This document shows, in pieces, positions 1 to 7,699 of a DNA stretch of 64,000 bases (the first letter of the stretch is position 1; every line of letters begins with the position of its first letter). The position numbers and the translations under genes were made by a program. The DNA comes from UBA11524 sp963642705. GTDB lineage: Bacteria; Bacillota; Clostridia; Christensenellales; Aristaeellaceae. Below the pieces are notes generated by a model, which was given only the letters and a program-made list of their open reading frames with translations, was not told the origin of the DNA and did no database searches. The stretch covers positions 44,228 to 108,227 of the forward strand of contig CAVIHU010000005.1 of NCBI GenBank assembly GCA_963642705.1, written 5' to 3'.

Positions 1-61
1 GTGGGTAAAAGGCCGATTGTCCATGCACGGCGCTGAAGGCAGGCAATTCGCCTTCCGCTCC

Positions 62-3000
62 TTACAGCGCCTTCATCCGGAAGGTGAACGAATACGCCCT
101 GTCAGACGGATAGCAGAACTGCGGCAGCACCGGCGCGCCCCAGCTGTCATCGCCGCCGATGCCCTTGCGGAACATGGCTACATCCAGCACTGTTTTGACG
201 GGGTCGCCGAGGTCGTCCGGATGTGCGGCTGCGGTAATTTCTTCCGGAAGATACGGCAGCACGCTGACCTCGAGGTTGTCGCCCTCGACCTGCACGCCGT
301 GACCGTCCGCGTCCGTAACGGAAATGACCTGCACGCCCGTGCGGTTTCCGCTTTCCTGCGGACGCAGGTAGCGTGTCATGCCGTCGGCAGCGTTCCAGCC
401 GTGCCAGCCCAGATATGCGCCCTCGCGGCGGTCGCAGTAGTTCTCCATCGGACCGTAACCATAGCAGCGCACGCGGTTGTAGCGCGGATTCAGCTGGAAG
501 GACAGCCCCAATGCCGGCAGATCCGGCTGATGCTCGATGCCCGGCCATTCGACCGTGACCTCCACCTCGTCCTGTGTGCGGAAGGTGTAGCGCACCCTTA
601 CGGCGAAGTCGGGCAGCATGGGCGTCCGATAGTGATAGCTGACGGTCGTCCTGCCGTCCTGACAGTCGATTTCGGCGCGGCCGCTGTCGCTGTAGCGGCT
701 GAGCAGGTGGTATACGCCCTGACGGTACATGTCGCCGTTGCCGCGGTCGTTGTCGGTGGGCGCGCGGAACAGGCTGAGCATCGGCGCAGCAAGCATCATC
801 TCGCGGAGGACACCGTCGCGCATGGAGGACAGTCCGCCGTGATAGCCCTGATAGGCGCACATCGCGCCGAGCGATTCGCCGTGGAAGCCGACGTTGCAGT
901 CGCCCAGCACCGGCTTGGGACCATTGTCCGGCTTGACAGGACGTACCGTTTCTCCCCAAATCGCCTGACCGTGGCTGAGCACGGTGCCTGCTTTGAGAAT
1001 ACCCTGCTGCTCGCGCAGCACGAGGAAGCATGTCGCGACGACCTGCCCATCGGGAATCTCGCCGAACGGCAGCTCCATGTGCAGCGACTTGCCGGGCGCA
1101 ATCTCCGGCAGCAGCGTTTCGCCGGCACGGATGGGCGTGCGGTCGCACTCAAGCGTCCAGCAGATATCAAAGCCGTTCAGGACTGCGAAATTCTTCCGGT
1201 TCGTCACGGTCACGCCGGTTTTGTCCACCTCAAGGAACACATCGCGGAACAGATAGCGAACCTCCTGACTCTTGCCGGTCAGCGAGCGGTCGGCCAGCAC
1301 GATGCCGTTGCCGATGAACTGCCAGTCCGTCGGACGGTCGCCGAAATCGCCGCCGTAGGCATAACGCGTCTTGCCGTTCGGATTCTTCACGCGCAGTCCC
1401 TGATCGACATAGTCCCAGATGAAGCCGCCCTGATACATCGGATACTTGTCCTCCAGCGCGGTATACAGGCTCATGCCGCCGCAGCTGTTGCCCATGGCGT
1501 GGGTGTATTCGCAGTTGATGAAGGGCTTGTCCGGATTGTTCTGCAGATATTCCTCAATGGACGCTGCCTTACGGTACATGTTGGAATGCACGTCGGTCGT
1601 GTCAGGATAACGCGGGTCAGCCGCCACGCCCTCGTAGTGGACAAGGCGCGTCGGGTCTTCCCTGCGGAAATACTGGCTGAGCTCATAGAGCGTCTTGCCG
1701 CCCCAGCTTTCGTTGCCGCACGACCACAGCAGGATACATGGATGATTCTTGTCGCGCTCAAGCATTGCCCTGCCGCGCCGCATGACCGCCTCGCGCCATT
1801 CGGGCCTGTCGTCCGGAAGGACATAGTCGTGCATCGGGGCATTCGTGCCGTGCGTTTCCAAATCGGTCTCGTCAATGACATACAGGCCGTATTCATCGCA
1901 CAGGCGGTAGAATTCCGGCACATTCGGATAATGGCACGTGCGGACGGCGTTGATGTTCAGGCTCTTGATGTCGTGAATGTCGCGCAGGAGCAGCTCATGC
2001 GTCATCACGCGCCCCAGATCGCAGTTGAATTCATGGCGGTTCACGCCGTGGAACACGATGCGCCTGCCGTTCAGGCACATGATCTTGTCAATCATCTCGA
2101 ACTGCCTGAAGCCGACGGCTGTCCGGCTGACCTCGGTGACAATGCCGTGCGCATTCGTCAGCGTGACGGTGAGCTGATAGAGGTTCGGCTCCTCGGCGCT
2201 CCACAGCTTCACTCCGGGAATATCGGCGGTGATGTGCGTCTCGTGATTTGTCATGGGCTTCTCCGCCTGCCAAACCACCGTGCCGTCCTTCTGCGTCAGA
2301 CGGAGCAATGCCTTGCCAAGCGACACGCCGGTTACGCGCATGCGGACGTCAAGCGCCGCGCGGGTGTACTGATCCTTCAGCGGCGTGCGGACGCGCAGGT
2401 CACACAGGTGCGTTTCGGGATAAAAGTGCAATGTCACGCTGCGGTGGATGCCGCTGTAGCGCCAGAAGTCCTGATCCTCCAGCCAGCTGCCGGAGCAGCG
2501 CTTGAACACGCGAAGCACGAGGCGATTTTCGCCGGCATGGATGTAAGGCGTGATTTCAAAGCGGTGCGGCACGAAGCTGCCCTCTGCGTAGCCGACCTCA
2601 TGCCCGTTCACATACACGAGCACAGCCGCCTCAACGCCGCCGAGATGCAGCACCGTGCGGCTTGTCGCCTGCAAAAGCGACAGCGAGAACGTCTTCACGC
2701 ACGTGACGGTCGGGTTGTACGTCCTGCTGACCTCCGGCGGACGGAGCGCCTCATGTCCGTCCCACGGATACTGCACGTTGACGTACTGCGGCGGATCCCA
2801 TTCGGGCGCAGCAAGCTGAAATTCGCAGGGGACGTCAATCGTCCGCAGCGTACTGTCGAGCGCGCCGCTCCTGAGCAGCGTATCCGGTGCCTCGTCAGGC
2901 GTCATGGCGAAATGCGCGCGCCACTCGCCGTCCAGGCTCTTCTCCAGCGACGAAATGCCCTGCGACATTTCCTCCTCGCTGGCATAAAATGCATGATCCG

Positions 3001-3085
3001 AGCAGTCCGGCAGCTCATTGACGCTGAAAATTTCGGGATTCTGCAGCCACGAAACATCGAATTGCTCTTTTTTGATTTGCTTCAT
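62..3085 (-). CDS. lacZ: GH2 beta-galactosidase (LacZ type)
   Basis: About 1007 residues, the usual length for large LacZ enzymes, which hydrolyse lactose and other beta-galactosides. The layout is GH2 sugar-binding domain (about 45-230), immunoglobulin-like domain, TIM barrel (about 335-640) and a C-terminal beta-sandwich. The acid/base Glu is E459 in WSCGNES and the nucleophile is E526 in INCEYTHAMGN. HGVNRHEFN and RTCHYPN barrel motifs are present. No signal peptide is seen, so it should act in the cytoplasm. The frame is open further upstream, but the ATG at 3085 has GGAAGG just before it and a promoter at 3123-3151, so the longer version is rejected. It stands alone, with no sugar permease or regulator beside it. 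Confidence 0.95.
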   Translation of the reverse strand: MKQIKKEQFDVSWLQNPEIFSVNELPDCSDHAFYASEEEMSQGISSLEKSLDGEWRAHFAMTPDEAPDTLLRSGALDSTLRTIDVPCEFQLAAPEWDPPQYVNVQYPWDGHEALRPPEVSRTYNPTVTCVKTFSLSLLQATSRTVLHLGGVEAAVLVYVNGHEVGYAEGSFVPHRFEITPYIHAGENRLVLRVFKRCSGSWLEDQDFWRYSGIHRSVTLHFYPETHLCDLRVRTPLKDQYTRAALDVRMRVTGVSLGKALLRLTQKDGTVVWQAEKPMTNHETHITADIPGVKLWSAEEPNLYQLTVTLTNAHGIVTEVSRTAVGFRQFEMIDKIMCLNGRRIVFHGVNRHEFNCDLGRVMTHELLLRDIHDIKSLNINAVRTCHYPNVPEFYRLCDEYGLYVIDETDLETHGTNAPMHDYVLPDDRPEWREAVMRRGRAMLERDKNHPCILLWSCGNESWGGKTLYELSQYFRREDPTRLVHYEGVAADPRYPDTTDVHSNMYRKAASIEEYLQNNPDKPFINCEYTHAMGNSCGGMSLYTALEDKYPMYQGGFIWDYVDQGLRVKNPNGKTRYAYGGDFGDRPTDWQFIGNGIVLADRSLTGKSQEVRYLFRDVFLEVDKTGVTVTNRKNFAVLNGFDICWTLECDRTPIRAGETLLPEIAPGKSLHMELPFGEIPDGQVVATCFLVLREQQGILKAGTVLSHGQAIWGETVRPVKPDNGPKPVLGDCNVGFHGESLGAMCAYQGYHGGLSSMRDGVLREMMLAAPMLSLFRAPTDNDRGNGDMYRQGVYHLLSRYSDSGRAEIDCQDGRTTVSYHYRTPMLPDFAVRVRYTFRTQDEVEVTVEWPGIEHQPDLPALGLSFQLNPRYNRVRCYGYGPMENYCDRREGAYLGWHGWNAADGMTRYLRPQESGNRTGVQVISVTDADGHGVQVEGDNLEVSVLPYLPEEITAAAHPDDLGDPVKTVLDVAMFRKGIGGDDSWGAPVLPQFCYPSDRAYSFTFRMKAL

Positions 3086-3122
3086 AATACGTCCTTCCTT
3101 TCGCGGAGAACTTTCTATCCTG

Positions 3123-3151
3123 ATTATACCTGAATGTGCGGTAATTGTCCA
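3123..3151 (-). promoter_or_regulatory. Promoter of the beta-galactosidase gene
   Basis: Read on the minus strand: TGGACA, 17 bases, TATAAT. It lies about 40 bases upstream of the chosen ATG and so also decides the start. Confidence 0.7.
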
Positions 3152-3220
3152 CAGATGCGGCGGAATTTTCCTTTTTTCCGTCAGCTTATCCGCAACAAGG
3201 CACAAAGCTTTTTTTTCGTC

Positions 3221-3272
3221 AAGGGAATACCGCATAAATCGGCGGCGCTGCTGAATTGTGCGGTATTCCCTT
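3221..3272. repeat. Compact palindrome made of family A repeat ends
   Basis: AAGGGAATACCGCA at 3221-3234 is a perfect inverted copy of TGCGGTATTCCCTT at 3259-3272, with 24 bases between. The arms match the end of the dispersed repeat family A, and the centre carries the CGGCGGCGCTG seen inside other copies. It looks like an internally deleted copy in which the two ends have nearly met. Confidence 0.7.
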
Positions 3273-3302
3273 AATTATTTCCTGCGCCGTGCCCGTTTTC
3301 CC

Positions 3303-3331
3303 TTGACAGAAGCGCACTTTGATTGTAAAAT
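3303..3331 (+). promoter_or_regulatory. Promoter upstream of the rny leader / RNA candidate
   Basis: TTGACA, 17 bases, TAAAAT: close to the sigma-A consensus. It is more than 500 bases ahead of the rny start codon, and nothing convincing is encoded in between. Confidence 0.75.
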
Positions 3332-3337
3332 ATTCAT

Positions 3338-3795
3338 GACCGGCTGAGGTGCGTCTGTTGATGTGCCCATGCTGTTTTCGATAAAGCCTGAAAATCCCGT
3401 CCGCGGCAGGCTCGCCCGCTTCCTGCGGTGCGAATGTGACGCGCCCGGTTTCTTTAAGCAGTCACCCTTGTATTCATGCCGCTTCTGCAGCGTGTTCTCC
3501 TGCGGTCAGCCTGTGTTCCTTTTCGGCGAGGCGATTCCGCAGGCTTCCTATATTCGGCGATGATGCCCCTTCAGCGTCTGCTGAAACGGCAACGCTGTCT
3601 GTCCGTATGCACGCAGCATGCTTGCGCTTGTTTTCGCGTACCCTCGATGAAGGTCAGGGGGTACGTATGACTGATTCTGGTTTTCGCCCTGCCGTTTCTG
3701 TGCCGGAGTATGCCCTGCGGTACGGAAAGCGGGTCTGATATCGAATGAACAGCGTCCGGCCGTGTGGGATTTTTCATGTCCCGTACGGCTTTTTT
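3338..3795 (+). ncRNA. Candidate structured RNA or long leader ahead of rny
   Basis: The stretch runs from a strong promoter to an intrinsic terminator and has no credible gene; the longest plus-strand frames are about 66-100 codons with no good ribosome site. It can form several strong helices: 3499-3505 with 3537-3543; 3570-3575 with 3580-3585 (four-base loop); 3637-3644 with 3658-3665; and 3692-3704 with 3719-3732. The last includes G-U pairs that keep the helix despite base changes. I found no RNase P, tmRNA, SRP or 6S signature. It may be a free-standing RNA of about 450 bases or an attenuated leader of rny. Function is unknown. Confidence 0.45.
3759..3795 (+). terminator. Intrinsic terminator between RNA candidate and rny
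   Basis: GCCGTGTGGGA (3759-3769) pairs with TCCCGTACGGC (3779-3789), with two G-U pairs, followed by TTTTTT. It lies upstream of the rny start, so some transcription must pass it or start elsewhere. Confidence 0.7.
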
Positions 3796-3865
3796 GCGTC
3801 AGCCGGGTATGGATGAAAAAACTGAACATATGAACGAAAAACACTTTGAAAGGGGGATTTCAATC

Positions 3866-5479
3866 GTGCCGACTATCGTGTGGATTCTTCTGCTGCTCGT
3901 TGCTGCGGCAGGGGGCGGCTTTGCAGGCTATACCTACCGGAAGAACCTCGTCGAGGAGAAGATTAACCGCAGCGAAAAGACAGCCGCGCAGCTGTACGAG
4001 GATGCCGTCCGCAAGGCGGATGACTACAAGCGCAAGGCTGACGACTACAAGAAGGAAAAGGTGCAGGAAGCGAAGGCGGAGATTCTCAAGTCCAAGAACG
4101 AGATTGACCGTGAACGCGCCGAAAGTGCCCGCGAGATGAACGAAGTCCGTGAACGCCGCGCAGAGGTACAGCGGACGGAGAACCGCCTGCTGCAGCGCGA
4201 AACATCGCTGGACAAGCGCTCCGACAGCCTGGATGACCGCGAGAACGATTTGAAGAAGCGTACCGAGCAAATCGAGCTTCGCCGGGAGGACACGGACCGC
4301 CTGCATGACGAAGCGGAACAGCTCTTCAACAGGCAGACCGCCGAGCTTGAGCGCATCGCCGCCATGACGCAGGACGAGGCCAAGCAAATCATCATCGAAC
4401 GCGTGCAGAAGGATGCCTTCCACGACGCCGCCGCCTCCGTGCGCGACATCGAAGCGCGTGCGAAGGAAGAGGCTGAGAAGAAGGCGCGCAACATCATCGC
4501 GCTTGCCATCCAGAAATGCGCGTCCGACCATGTCGCCGAGAGCACGGTATCCGTCATCGCGCTGCCCAATGACGACATGAAGGGACGCATCATCGGCCGC
4601 GAAGGGCGCAACATCCGTGCCCTTGAGACCGCGACCGGCGTTGACATCATCATCGACGATACGCCCGAGGCCGTCATCGTGTCCGCCTTCGACCCGGTTC
4701 GACGTGAAATCGCGCGCATCGCGGTGGAACGCCTGATTAACGACGGGCGCATCCATCCTGCCCGCATCGAAGAAATGGTGGATAAGGCAAAGAAGGAAGT
4801 CGAAAACCAGATCCGCGAGGCAGGCGAGGCCGCCGTGTTCGAGACGAATCAGCACGGCATCCATCACGAGCTCGTCAAGCTGCTCGGCCGCCTGAAGTAC
4901 CGCACCTCCTACGGTCAAAACGTGCTCCAGCACTCCATTGAGGTCAGCCATCTGGCAGGTCTGATGGCGGCAGAGCTCGGCGCTGACGTTCAGCTTGCCA
5001 AGCGCGCAGGTCTGCTGCACGACATCGGCAAGGCCGTTGACCACGAGGCGGAAGGCACGCACGTCACCCTCGGCGGCGAGCTGGCCCGCAAGTACCACGA
5101 GAGCCCCGACGTCATCCACGCGATTCTGGCGCATCACAATGATGTGGAACCGCAGACAGTCGAGGCGGTGCTCGTGCAGGCGGCAGACGCCATCTCCGCA
5201 GCACGCCCCGGCGCACGCCGCGAGAGCCTGGAGAACTACATCAAGCGTCTGGAGAAGCTGGAGGAAATCGCGATGTCCTTCTCGGGCGTCGAAAAGTGCT
5301 ACGCCATTCAGTCCGGCCGCGAGGTGCGCATCATGGTGAAGCCCGACGACGTGACCGACGACGGCACGAAGATTCTCGCCAAGGAAATCGCCAAGCGCAT
5401 CGAGAAGGAAATGGAATATCCGGGTCAGATCCGCGTGAATGTCATCCGCGAAACGCGGTCGATGGAATACGCCAAGTAA
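3866..5479 (+). CDS. rny: Ribonuclease Y
   Basis: Membrane-anchored endoribonuclease that starts decay of many mRNAs in Firmicutes. The 537-residue product has an N-terminal membrane helix (about 3-22), a long charged coiled coil (about 25-210), a KH domain with GRIIGREGRNIR (240-251) and an HD domain with the metal-binding HD pair at 385-386 (LLHDIGK). The start is taken as GTG at 3866 because AAGGGGG sits 9 bases upstream and the product then begins with the typical short membrane helix. Earlier in-frame ATGs fall in or next to the terminator hairpin. The length fits the family (about 520). Confidence 0.96.
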   Translation: MPTIVWILLLLVAAAGGGFAGYTYRKNLVEEKINRSEKTAAQLYEDAVRKADDYKRKADDYKKEKVQEAKAEILKSKNEIDRERAESAREMNEVRERRAEVQRTENRLLQRETSLDKRSDSLDDRENDLKKRTEQIELRREDTDRLHDEAEQLFNRQTAELERIAAMTQDEAKQIIIERVQKDAFHDAAASVRDIEARAKEEAEKKARNIIALAIQKCASDHVAESTVSVIALPNDDMKGRIIGREGRNIRALETATGVDIIIDDTPEAVIVSAFDPVRREIARIAVERLINDGRIHPARIEEMVDKAKKEVENQIREAGEAAVFETNQHGIHHELVKLLGRLKYRTSYGQNVLQHSIEVSHLAGLMAAELGADVQLAKRAGLLHDIGKAVDHEAEGTHVTLGGELARKYHESPDVIHAILAHHNDVEPQTVEAVLVQAADAISAARPGARRESLENYIKRLEKLEEIAMSFSGVEKCYAIQSGREVRIMVKPDDVTDDGTKILAKEIAKRIEKEMEYPGQIRVNVIRETRSMEYAK

Positions 5480-5488
5480 AATAAGAAC

Positions 5489-5527
5489 AAAATCGGCAGG
5501 AGCTGCATTGCGGTTCCTGCCGATTTT
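5489..5527 (+). terminator. Terminator of rny
   Basis: AAAATCGGCAGGA (5489-5501) and TCCTGCCGATTTT (5515-5527) form a perfect 13-pair stem followed by a T-rich run. From here to 5727 I see nothing else recognisable. Confidence 0.85.
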
Positions 5528-5727
5528 CTGTTTTCTCATTTGATATGCAGGTTTCACCGGTCTTCATGTCGAACCCCTTCACAACGTTCTTTTTCTTATC
5601 AGCAGTTTTGTATTGCAGCTCTTTAAATGGTTAAAAAAATCAACGATGGAATTGAAAACAGGTATGGTGCCGAAGGGGTCGGCGAAAACAGACGAGGTTC
5701 GCGAGCGCCCTTTGGAACTTCCGGGTC

Positions 5728-5756
5728 TTGCTCTTTTGCTTAATGATTGTTATAAT
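5728..5756 (+). promoter_or_regulatory. Promoter of the SARP-type regulator
   Basis: TTGCTC, 17 bases, TATAAT, ending 26 bases before the ATG. Confidence 0.65.
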
Positions 5757-5782
5757 GTAACCGTTGAAAAGGAGATGCGCCC

Positions 5783-6964
5783 ATGAGCCATGTAAGAATC
5801 AATCTCTTCGGCAGCTTTCATATGGAAAAGGACGGCATGTCCGTCGATGAGCAGCTTTCCCACTCTCCCAAGGGCATTCTGCTGATGGAATACCTGATTC
5901 TCTCCCCGAATCAGACGGCGGATGCCAAGACGCTGATGCGCGTGCTGTGGCCGGAGGAGACCTCCGCAAGACCTGAGTCTGCGCTCAAGACGCTCGTCAG
6001 CCGTCAGCGGGCGCTTCTGCGCACGATTTCAGAGGAGCTGTCCGACTGCCTGACGACCATCCGCGGCGGCTACCGCTGGGTCAGTGAGCCGGGCGTGACG
6101 GTGGATGTGCTGCTGTTCGAGCAGCTGCTTGCGCCATATCAGCAGAACGATGCGCCTGCACCGTCAGACGAGGTCATGACGCAGATTCTGTCGCTCTATC
6201 AGGGACGGCTGCTGGAGGGGGACCGCCGGCTGACATGGACGAGCGGAAAGTGCGAGCGGCTGCATCAGATGTTCCTGCAGGCCGTCGACGCGCGGCTGCG
6301 GCACCTGAAGCAGACGGGACACGTGCACCGCTATGTCGCGCTGGTGCGTCAGGCGATTGATGCCGACCCGACGAACGAGGCGCTGCAGCAGCGGCTGATT
6401 GAAGGGCTCAACAGCACCGAGCGCACGACCGATGCCGCGCAGCAGGCGGAGCTGACCTCGCGCATCAGCGAATTTGCGATGGAGGAGCAGCTGCGCGACT
6501 ACCGCATCCGCATACAGCAGGCGGTGCGGACGGTCGAGAACGATTTGTCCGCCCTGCGCGAGGAGCTGCTCGGCGAGGAGGACAACGGGCGCGCGATTCT
6601 CTGCGACAGCCGCGTATTCAAGGCGCTTTTCCGCATGCAGCGCCACTCCATGGAGCGCAGCGGCGGTCAGGCCGTGCTTGGTCTGCTGACGCTGACGGAG
6701 CTTGAACGCGGCAGCGTCCGCCACGATGCCTCGATGAACGGGCTGGTGAAAATCATCCTGCTGAACCTGCGCAGCAGCGACGTTATCACGCGCATCAACG
6801 ACAGCACCGTCGCCGTGCTGCTGCCGAATGCAGATGTCGAGGCAGGCAACATCGTCATGGAGCGCCTGAAGCGGCTGTTTTACCTGCAGTTTCCATCGAC
6901 CGGGCGAACCATCAGCACCGCCGTGACGGTCATCGGCGGCGGCAGAAAGAAAGGACAGCCGTAA
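5783..6964 (+). CDS. SARP-type regulator with degenerate GGDEF-like tail
   Basis: A 393-residue cytoplasmic protein. Residues 1-100 look like the winged-helix DNA-binding part of SARP/OmpR-type regulators (ILLMEYLILSPNQTA, then RQRALLR and IRGGYRW). Residues about 110-230 look like the helical bacterial transcriptional activator (BTAD) repeat region, as in SARP regulators. The tail (about 265-390), with VLLPNADVEAGNIVMERLKR, resembles the second half of a nucleotide cyclase (GGDEF) fold, but no GGDEF motif is present, so it would be a sensor or dimerisation module rather than an enzyme. Start: ATG with AAAGGAG upstream. It is a single gene with its own promoter. The target is not known; the neighbouring GH3 region is one possibility. 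Confidence 0.7.
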   Translation: MSHVRINLFGSFHMEKDGMSVDEQLSHSPKGILLMEYLILSPNQTADAKTLMRVLWPEETSARPESALKTLVSRQRALLRTISEELSDCLTTIRGGYRWVSEPGVTVDVLLFEQLLAPYQQNDAPAPSDEVMTQILSLYQGRLLEGDRRLTWTSGKCERLHQMFLQAVDARLRHLKQTGHVHRYVALVRQAIDADPTNEALQQRLIEGLNSTERTTDAAQQAELTSRISEFAMEEQLRDYRIRIQQAVRTVENDLSALREELLGEEDNGRAILCDSRVFKALFRMQRHSMERSGGQAVLGLLTLTELERGSVRHDASMNGLVKIILLNLRSSDVITRINDSTVAVLLPNADVEAGNIVMERLKRLFYLQFPSTGRTISTAVTVIGGGRKKGQP

Positions 6965-7161
6965 TCACCTCCGGGATCATGATCAGGATTGGAATACTTG
7001 CTCATATCTGTTTCTTGTCCTCGTATTCTTTTCTCTGGCTGCTTGACAAAACAAATTAAATACTCGTAGTCTTCAGAGACTCCGGTTTCAGAACGACTGT
7101 CCACCATCTGACGTCGTTTCCCAATAAGTGTTCCTACGCGTATGCTACGGGAGCTTTTCAT
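6880..7161 (-). pseudogene. Possible remnant gene of unknown type
   Basis: A 93-codon frame starting at an ATG with AAGGAGG 9 bases upstream and overlapping the end of the minus-strand gene before it. The first 60 or so residues (MKSSRSIRVGTLIG onwards) are plausible protein, but the last part runs antisense through the end of the SARP-type gene, so the natural end has probably been lost. I do not recognise a family. The DNA is more AT-rich than the flanks, as in the rest of 6.97-10.7 kb. Confidence 0.3.
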
Positions 7162-7396
7162 CAGTTTCGTCCTCCTTGATTTTCTTTTCGGCTTCCGCAA
7201 TCATGCGGTTCGGGATTTCGTTGACCGCCGGCTTGTGAAAGATGATTTTCAGCAGCGAATGCACATGGTCATCTGACAGCAATGCGGGCTTCAGAGGAAG
7301 GGCGTCCGGCATACCGCCATGAGTAAAAAAACGATGATCGCGGGCGTTCCTTACACGCTGCGCTTCCTCCTTTGCCTTCTTTTCCTGTGGTGTCAA
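7145..7396 (-). CDS. Small DUF3847-like mobile-element protein
   Basis: An 83-residue frame beginning at TTG. It starts with a charged Lys/Glu/Arg-rich helix, then HRFFTHGGMPDALPLKP, LLSDDHVHSLLK and IFHKPAVNE. This order (basic helix, H-R-x-x-x-x-GG turn, short C-terminal helical domain) resembles the small DUF3847 proteins carried by conjugative elements of Clostridia. That match is from memory and tentative. No relaxase, integrase or transfer gene is nearby, so it is probably a leftover of a departed element. Its last codons overlap the start of the next minus-strand remnant, which suggests they were once an operon. Confidence 0.45.
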   Translation of the reverse strand: MTPQEKKAKEEAQRVRNARDHRFFTHGGMPDALPLKPALLSDDHVHSLLKIIFHKPAVNEIPNRMIAEAEKKIKEDETDEKLP

Positions 7397-7570
7397 ACAT
7401 CATCGCACGGGGAGCGTTGCTTCCGTGTTGGCATGGGGCGCTTACGTTCGTCAGGGCTGCCGGCGGACAAAAAAGAGAAAAATGGATGCTCTCTCATTTG
7501 CTGGCTGGCAAAAGAAAACATGGTAAAAGTCTATCGCTGCGTCTTCGAAAAGAATGAAAAAATTTCATAC

Positions 7571-7599
7571 TTGTCAGAAATCATATTTAGATATAAAGT
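7571..7599 (+). promoter_or_regulatory. Possible promoter of the GH3 gene
   Basis: TTGTCA, 17 bases, TAAAGT in an AT-rich stretch about 100 bases upstream of the ATG. A weak match. Confidence 0.3.
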
Positions 7600-7699
7600 C
7601 ATAACAAACGAAGCAATGTGTGATTTGATCAGCAGATGTTTGCCGGCACGGAGGCTGGATCAGGTCGTCACAGGACGAAGAAAAAAAAGGAGAATTGTC

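Noticed and set aside
17..3133. A 1038-codon open frame on the plus strand opposite the beta-galactosidase gene
   Set aside because: It is a shadow frame of a GC-rich gene: no recognisable domains, biased low-complexity composition, and the minus strand has full GH2 motifs, promoter and ribosome site.
3086..3235. 50-codon N-terminal extension of the beta-galactosidase
   Set aside because: It would cover the promoter and a repeat arm; the ATG at 3085 has the ribosome site and gives the standard N-terminus.
3338..3795. RNase P RNA, tmRNA, SRP RNA or 6S RNA in the rny leader
   Set aside because: None of the conserved sequences expected for these (for example the P4 strands of RNase P or the SRP domain IV loop) could be found on either strand; a single GGTCAGG is not enough.
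3860..5557. Long minus-strand frame opposite rny
   Set aside because: Shadow of the rny codons; the translation is Leu/Val/His/Arg-rich with no domain, and it runs through the rny terminator.
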